Of a stretch of DNA of 12,911 bases, positions 11,466 to 12,911 are shown piece by piece. This DNA comes from Rickettsiales bacterium (GTDB taxonomy: Bacteria; Pseudomonadota; Alphaproteobacteria; Rs-D84). The translations under genes and the position numbers were made by a program. The stretch covers positions 1 to 12,911 of the forward strand of contig JAISGC010000005.1 in NCBI GenBank assembly GCA_031263295.1, read 5' to 3'. Below the pieces are notes generated by a model that had not been told where the DNA came from, did no database searches, and saw only the letters and a program-made list of their open reading frames with translations. Numbering within the stretch: the first letter of the stretch is position 1; every line of letters starts with the position of its first letter.

Positions 11466-12911
11466 ATGATTGCGGGAATATTGCGTAAGATTCTGGGCTC
11501 GGCCAACGAGCGGCTGATTAAAAGCTATGACAAAATCGTCTCTATTATAAACGACTTGGAGCCGCGGTATCACGCGATGTCGGATGCGGAACTGCGCGCC
11601 GAGACTGCGGCGTTCAGGGAGCGGCTGGCCGCGGGCGAGAAGGAATCGGCGATTCTGCCCGATGCATTCGCCGCGGTTCGCGAGGCCTCGATACGCGTTC
11701 TTGGGATGCGGCATTTTAATGTTCAGATGCTCGGCGGAATGGTGCTCAACAATGGTATGATTTGCGAGATGAAAACCGGCGAGGGCAAGACATTGGTCGC
11801 GACCCTTGCGCTATACTTGAAAGCGCTGCACAACAAGGGCGCGCACCTGATAACCGTCAATGATTACTTGGCGCTTCGCGATTCAGAATGGATGGGAAAA
11901 ATCTACGAGTTCCTCGGTATGTCGGTCGGAGTTATCCAGCACGATATGGATGACGATGCGCGGCGCGAGGCCTATAAGTGCGATATAACCTATGCGACCA
12001 ATTCGGAGGTCGGCTTCGATTATCTTCGCGACAATATGAAGTTCAATACGGCCGAGTTGGTTCAGCGGCCGTTCTTCTATGCAATTGTCGACGAGGTCGA
12101 TTCCATTTTGATTGACGAGGCGCGCACGCCGCTGATTATATCCGGGCCCGCCGAAGATTCCAGCGAGCTGTATAAAATCATCGATGCTGCGACGCTTCAA
12201 CTTGTCGAAGGCGATTGGAAGAAAGACGAGAAGGACCGCCATGTCGTTCTGACCGACCAAGGCGTCGAACATATCACGGAGATTTTATCGGCGGCGGGCG
12301 CGCTCACCGGCGATAATCTTTACGCACCGGAAAACAGCATGCTGGTTATGCATATCCAGCAGGCGCTCTTGGCGCACAAACTCTATCAGAAAAATGTGAA
12401 CTATGTCGTGCGCGGCGGCGAGGTGCTGTTGGTCGACGAGTTCACGGGCCGCGTGATGACCGGGCGGCGTTTGTCGCGCGGACTGCATCAGGCAATCGAA
12501 GCCAAAGAGGGCGTCGAGATTCAGGCCGAGAATCAAACTGTATCGTCGATTTCCTATCAGAATCTTTTCCGGCTCTATCCGACGCTGTCTGGAATGACCG
12601 GCACCGCGATGACCGAATCCGCCGAGTTCGAGGAGATTTATAAATTGCGCTGCGTCGCGATTCCGACCAACCGCTCCGTCGCGCGCAACGATCATCAGGA
12701 TGAAATCTATCGCAATAAAGAGGAAAAGTTCACCGCGATTCTGGCGCAGATAAAAGACTGCCGGACGCGCGGCCAGCCCGTTCTGGTCGGCACCACCACG
12801 ATTGAAAAATCCGAAGAGTTGGCCGCTATGGTCGAGCGCGAACTGAAAATAAAACCCGAGGTTCTGAACGCGAAGAACCACGAGCGCGAGGCGCACATCG
12901 TCGCGCAGGCG
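11466..12911 (+). CDS. secA: Preprotein translocase ATPase SecA (N-terminal 482 residues, cut by window end)
   Basis: SecA drives unfolded preproteins through SecYEG at the cytoplasmic membrane using ATP. The frame is open without a stop from ATG 11466 to the window end, covering about half of a usual ~900-residue SecA. The Walker A motif MKTGEGKT is at 102-109, followed by TVNDYLALRD. The Walker B/DEAD-type DEVD is at 209-212 within DEVDSILIDEARTPLIISG, at the same numbering as in E. coli. The preprotein-binding domain follows, then VDEFTGRVM, SGMTGTA and the start of the second nucleotide-binding domain (VLVGTTTIEKSEELA). AAAAGGAA at 11453-11460 supplies the Shine-Dalgarno about 6 nt before the start. 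The C-terminal scaffold and zinc-binding tail lie outside the window. Confidence 0.97.
   Translation, partial: MIAGILRKILGSANERLIKSYDKIVSIINDLEPRYHAMSDAELRAETAAFRERLAAGEKESAILPDAFAAVREASIRVLGMRHFNVQMLGGMVLNNGMICEMKTGEGKTLVATLALYLKALHNKGAHLITVNDYLALRDSEWMGKIYEFLGMSVGVIQHDMDDDARREAYKCDITYATNSEVGFDYLRDNMKFNTAELVQRPFFYAIVDEVDSILIDEARTPLIISGPAEDSSELYKIIDAATLQLVEGDWKKDEKDRHVVLTDQGVEHITEILSAAGALTGDNLYAPENSMLVMHIQQALLAHKLYQKNVNYVVRGGEVLLVDEFTGRVMTGRRLSRGLHQAIEAKEGVEIQAENQTVSSISYQNLFRLYPTLSGMTGTAMTESAEFEEIYKLRCVAIPTNRSVARNDHQDEIYRNKEEKFTAILAQIKDCRTRGQPVLVGTTTIEKSEELAAMVERELKIKPEVLNAKNHEREAHIVAQA

Noticed and set aside
1..12911. tRNA or rRNA genes
   Set aside because: No cloverleaf with a T-arm GTTCRANNC-type core or rRNA-like sequence was noticed on either strand. 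A tRNAscan run would be decisive.

Overview
The window looks like chromosome from an alphaproteobacterium, probably an uncultured host-associated (gut-type) lineage. The grounds are the small coiled-coil gene overlapping a ZapA-like start at the left edge, a small conserved protein at 1350 that I recognise from alphaproteobacteria, the DnaE and SecA sequences, and a secreted cysteine-rich protein of a kind I associate with gut alphaproteobacteria. No taxonomic search was run, so this is inference.

Layout. At 1-1130 (minus strand) there is an M23-type peptidase-like membrane protein, a terminator, a small coiled-coil gene and the first codons of a ZapA-like gene. At 1271-1761 (plus) a promoter, a 117-aa conserved hypothetical and a terminator form a self-contained unit. 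From about 1.7 to 3.9 kb the DNA becomes visibly AT-rich and holds a probable horizontally acquired block on the minus strand: a near-consensus promoter, a leader that I recognise as a C4-type antisense RNA (the phage P1/P7 immunity RNA class) with its complementary target, a terminator-like hairpin, and four tightly coupled small genes (55-aa membrane protein, lipoprotein, membrane-anchored cysteine-rich protein, 107-aa soluble protein). Strong terminators at 3787-3918 close the island.

From 3917 to 7025 (minus) is a two-gene operon: mrcA (PBP1A) followed by a 327-aa membrane/coiled-coil protein ending in a single CxxC. The 7003-7463 intergenic region is dense with structure: a perfect 25-bp inverted repeat built of TAATGAC-like units, a promoter, a predicted ~110-nt small RNA ending at a strong intrinsic terminator, a folded leader element carrying an 11-nt complement of that RNA, and a 25-bp hairpin just before the Shine-Dalgarno of a secreted cysteine-rich protein (7464-7943). 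dnaE (minus, 7950-11384) converges on it, and dnaE and secA (plus, from 11466, cut by the window end) diverge from overlapping promoters.

The flanking genes are ordinary housekeeping genes (cell-wall synthesis, replication, protein export). The unusual content is RNA-level: two separate loci in which an upstream leader RNA contains sequence complementary to the leader of the gene(s) just downstream. The first matches the C4 antisense design closely, but here it precedes a lipoprotein/membrane-protein operon rather than an antirepressor gene. The second has no name I can give it.
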